From: Myxococcota bacterium
GTDB taxonomy: Bacteria; Myxococcota_A; Polyangia; Polyangiales; Houyiibacteriaceae
DNA: 64,000 nucleotides
Direction: 5' to 3'
Assembly (NCBI GenBank): GCA_028284955.1
Contig: JANQQS010000102.1
Span: forward strand, 1-64,000
In this document: positions 61,690 to 64,000 of the stretch, one piece after another
Position numbering within the stretch: the first letter of the stretch is position 1
Layout: every line of letters begins with the position of its first letter
Program-made: the position numbers and the translations under genes
Notes under the pieces: model-generated
Databases searched by the model: none
What the model saw: the letters and a program-made list of their open reading frames with translations, nothing else
What the model was told of the DNA's origin: nothing

Positions 61690-62103
61690 ATGGCCATCGA
61701 ACAAACACTGAGCATTATCAAGCCCGACGCGGTGGAGCGAAACCAGATCGGAGCCATCCTTTCGATGATCGAAGGATCGGGCCTTCGAGTGAACGCGATG
61801 CGCTTTGTCCACCTGAGCAAGCCCCAAGCGGAAGCGTTCTACGCGGTGCACAAAGAGCGTCCGTTTTTCGGAGAGCTCGTCGAATTCATGACCCGGGGTC
61901 CCGTGGTCGTGATTGCCCTTGAGGGCGACAATGCAGTTTCCGCATACCGCGCGCTGATGGGCGCAACCGACCCCGCCAAAGCCGAACCAGGCACGATTCG
62001 AGCGAAATACGGAAGCAATCTGGGTGAGAACGCGTGTCACGGGTCTGATTCGGCGGAGAACGCAAAAACTGAGGTATCGTTTTTCTTTCCCGAGCTGAGC
62101 TGA
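61690..62103 (+). CDS. ndk: Nucleoside diphosphate kinase
   Basis: 137 residues from the ATG at 61690, at the normal family length. Start [42 protein letters not shown]; and the active-site [18 protein letters not shown], with the phospho-His. It balances nucleoside triphosphate pools from ATP. The frame is open far upstream through sucD, but only the part from 61690 is protein-like. The stop codon falls in a short tandem repeat. Confidence 0.97.
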   Translation: MAIEQTLSIIKPDAVERNQIGAILSMIEGSGLRVNAMRFVHLSKPQAEAFYAVHKERPFFGELVEFMTRGPVVVIALEGDNAVSAYRALMGATDPAKAEPGTIRAKYGSNLGENACHGSDSAENAKTEVSFFFPELS

Positions 62104-62125
62104 ATCAGCTGAGCTGAATCAGCTG
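62096..62125 (+). repeat. 14-bp tandem repeat over the ndk stop codon
   Basis: GAGCTGAATCAGCT is repeated twice, with further GCTGAA pieces around it; each unit contains a TGA. It covers the last ndk codon and the start of the 3' region. Confidence 0.75.
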
Positions 62126-62221
62126 AACCTGAATAGGGCAGCTCGAGCAGACCGAGCGCGCTGCCGCGTCTACGGGTATTCTGAGTCTATCGATTCTGAA
62201 GGTGCCACGAGAACCCCGCGG

Positions 62222-64000
62222 TTGAGGCCTCGAGCTCTCCTCATTGGGGTCGTGTTCTTAGTGATCGGGGCTTGCGCAGGGCCTGCACGCGAAACGCGTG
62301 GGCCTTCACCTCGGCCGGACGCCGCAGAGCGGCTCGCGGAGCGCTTGCCCGCGGGCGCGAGCGCGTGCGTGGTCGCTCGACCGGCCATCGTTCCTGCGCG
62401 ACGTCGTTCCCTTATTCGCGCGATCAGCGGTGGCGATAGCTTCGCGTGGCTTCGTGGGGCACCCGTCGTGGCCTATGCGTGGGCCGAGCAAGTTCGTTCT
62501 CGGGGGGTGCGAAACTCGGTGGTGCTGATGCACACGACCGGCGACGACGCGGCAGTACGAACGTACTTGCAAGCAGAAGCTCCGTGGAAGCTGATATGGA
62601 GCGATGCCTGTCACGGCGCCGCCTGCGGAGAGGCTCCACGCGCAGAGTGGATTGCGCCTCGCATCGTTCGCATCACGCGCGGTCGATGGATGCCCCATAC
62701 GCGTGGCGCGGAACAGGGGTGCGCGGCGTTGGTGTCTCGCCATCGCGACGGGGCGGAGGTTTCGGTACGGCGACAAGTCGACTTGGGTGCGGATTTTTTT
62801 GTCCCCGGCTTGCCCGAGCGGGTCGACCGGGTGGTTCGCACGTCGGCCACGCGCGTTTTGGTGACGCAACGATTGTTTTTGGAGAACGAAAAGGATCAAG
62901 AGATTCCCCTTTGGCGTATTGTGGGCGCGGCAGGCCAAAACGTTCGACATGTCGCGACCGACGTAGAGCTGAATCGGCGGGGGTCGGCAATCGAAATGCG
63001 CTTCACGGTGCTGTGGCGCGACTTGCAATTTCTTCAAGAAGATCGGCGGAGAATGAACCGCGCGTTGGCCCGCGAAGCAGAGCATCGGTTGCCGATTCCT
63101 GCGCGCGACGTGGATGTCGCAAATCTAAACTTGGTACGGCGGGAGGTGCGTCGTCGCCAGCAACGCGTGGAGTCAGCGCAGTCTACTCGGCGTCGTGAAG
63201 AAGCGCTCGAGCTCCGGGCTCTTCTCGAGCGTGCTAGGGCACGGCATCCTGATGAACCGGGGCTGGCTCGCGCGCTCTACCGCGTGCTTGTGGATCCCGT
63301 CCGGGACGGCGCGGCGGCGTTCGCGCTGAGTGAGGAGGAGATCTCCCGAGGTTCCGGGGACGAGTGGCCGCTTCGTCGTCGCCGTGCGGCTGCGCTGGTG
63401 GGCGAGCCGACGCTGCGACGGGCGTTGGTCGCGGATGGCGTTGTGCCCCGTCGCTACGCAGGGCGCGCGGCACGCGATCTTACCGCGCTCGCGGCTCAGC
63501 ATGAGCCCGAGGAGGCGCTTTACGAGTGGGCGGAAGCTGCGTGGAAAGCGAGTGTTGAGCTCGGTAGCCGCCGTCCTCGAGTGAGCACGCAGGGGGCCTC
63601 TCCAGCCTCTTTCTCGTATGACTCCGTGCTTGAAACCGCGCTCACGCTGGCTGAACTACGGGGCCTGAGCGATCAGAGCCGCGCCGCCTACGTCCTCGCG
63701 AGATTCGGTGGGCCGAGATTCGGAGGGCTAAGGGGCGTCGCGACGGAACCGCCGAAACTCCATGGTCCTCCTTCATCGCGTTTGCTCGAGCTTCGGGAGC
63801 CGTCGGGGGCGACGATGTTGGTTGGCGCCGCGCCGACCCATGCGCCGAGCGAGCTGCGCGCGTTGGGGCGCCAGCTTGCGCTCGCCCTCCACGATTCGAG
63901 CCACCCCGCGGTTTCGCAGGGTTTCGTAGATTTGACGATCGCGTTCGTCCGTATCGGCCATTCTTCGACCCAACCCGACCGGGTCATTCGAATGATTGTC
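62222..64000 (+). CDS. Large lipoprotein of unknown function, cut by window end
   Basis: An open frame of 593 codons runs from the TTG at 62222 to the last base of the window without a stop. The N-terminus LRPRALLIGVVFLVIGAC is a lipoprotein signal with Cys18. The mature part has a beta-rich region (VVLMHTTGDDAAVRTYLQA, VRRQVDLGADFFVPGLPERV), a conserved-looking CHGAACGE, and an Arg/Glu/Ala-rich helical second half (RRREEALELRALLERARARH), possibly TPR-like. No ATG or GTG precedes the signal segment, so the TTG start is tentative. No known family recognised. The shorter frames on both strands here are shadows. Confidence 0.68.
   Translation, partial: MRPRALLIGVVFLVIGACAGPARETRGPSPRPDAAERLAERLPAGASACVVARPAIVPARRRSLIRAISGGDSFAWLRGAPVVAYAWAEQVRSRGVRNSVVLMHTTGDDAAVRTYLQAEAPWKLIWSDACHGAACGEAPRAEWIAPRIVRITRGRWMPHTRGAEQGCAALVSRHRDGAEVSVRRQVDLGADFFVPGLPERVDRVVRTSATRVLVTQRLFLENEKDQEIPLWRIVGAAGQNVRHVATDVELNRRGSAIEMRFTVLWRDLQFLQEDRRRMNRALAREAEHRLPIPARDVDVANLNLVRREVRRRQQRVESAQSTRRREEALELRALLERARARHPDEPGLARALYRVLVDPVRDGAAAFALSEEEISRGSGDEWPLRRRRAAALVGEPTLRRALVADGVVPRRYAGRAARDLTALAAQHEPEEALYEWAEAAWKASVELGSRRPRVSTQGASPASFSYDSVLETALTLAELRGLSDQSRAAYVLARFGGPRFGGLRGVATEPPKLHGPPSSRLLELREPSGATMLVGAAPTHAPSELRALGRQLALALHDSSHPAVSQGFVDLTIAFVRIGHSSTQPDRVIRMIV

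Noticed and set aside
62306..63085. 259-codon minus-strand frame near the window end
   Set aside because: The plus-strand frame from 62222 is longer, has a lipoprotein signal and runs on past this region.

Overview
The window looks like chromosomal DNA of a GC-rich member of the Myxococcota, probably of the Polyangiales/Sandaracinaceae type. The clues are a Ser/Thr kinase with an HRDVSPQN catalytic loop, a receiver protein with a long Ala/Pro linker and a conserved C-terminal helix, a stand-alone SctL/FliH-like protein, about a dozen predicted lipoproteins of unknown function, and many VWA, HEAT, Kelch and Ig-like proteins. The lineage call is inference from gene style. There is no rRNA and no recognisable transposase, integrase, phage gene or CRISPR array; one tRNA gene is present.

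Layout. 1-5.6 kb (minus strand): FecR-like lipoprotein, PP2C phosphatase fused to a cyclic-nucleotide-binding domain, GH15 glucoamylase/trehalase, Ig-like secreted protein. 5.6-10 kb: unknown gene, SctL-like stator protein and M50 membrane protease, then a UPF0262/nucleosidase pair and an App1-like phosphatase. 10-13 kb: two tandem VWA-domain lipoprotein paralogues. 13-16.4 kb: HEAT protein, glucokinase, RuvX and MltG. 17.0-17.5 kb: a cluster of structured repeats. 17.5-26.8 kb: acyl-CoA dehydrogenase, GT-C glycosyltransferase, CBM9-like lipoprotein, Ffh, DNA polymerase I. 26.8-33.3 kb: an accessory stretch of small lipoproteins and gene remnants, with a nucleotidyltransferase, Ogt and a LysR regulator. 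33.3-45.6 kb: ValS, receiver protein, MFS/spermidine-synthase/TPR fusion, TrmB, Kelch lipoprotein, acyl-CoA synthetase. 45.6-53 kb: Ig/Calx-beta/DNRLRE lipoprotein, tRNA-Val, RsmA and a DUF4350-MoxR-DUF58 operon. 53-57 kb: small protein, degenerate SDR, Ser/Thr kinase, threonine dehydratase. 57-62 kb: TCA-cycle cluster icd-mdh-sucC-sucD followed by ndk. From 62.2 kb to the window end, a long lipoprotein gene that runs off the edge.

The most unusual content is repeat DNA. First, there is a family of hairpin-rich elements (1-100, 11485-11584 inverted, 17014-17526). Their paired stems differ between copies by matching changes on both arms while the loops and linker stay constant. Copies abut stop codons, and in two cases supply the stop codon. 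Second, at least fifteen loci carry short tandem repeats, mostly with a 15- or 18-bp period, in coding N-termini, linkers and intergenic spacers. Together these suggest slippage-prone remodelling of gene ends, and a structured 3'-end element that I do not recognise.
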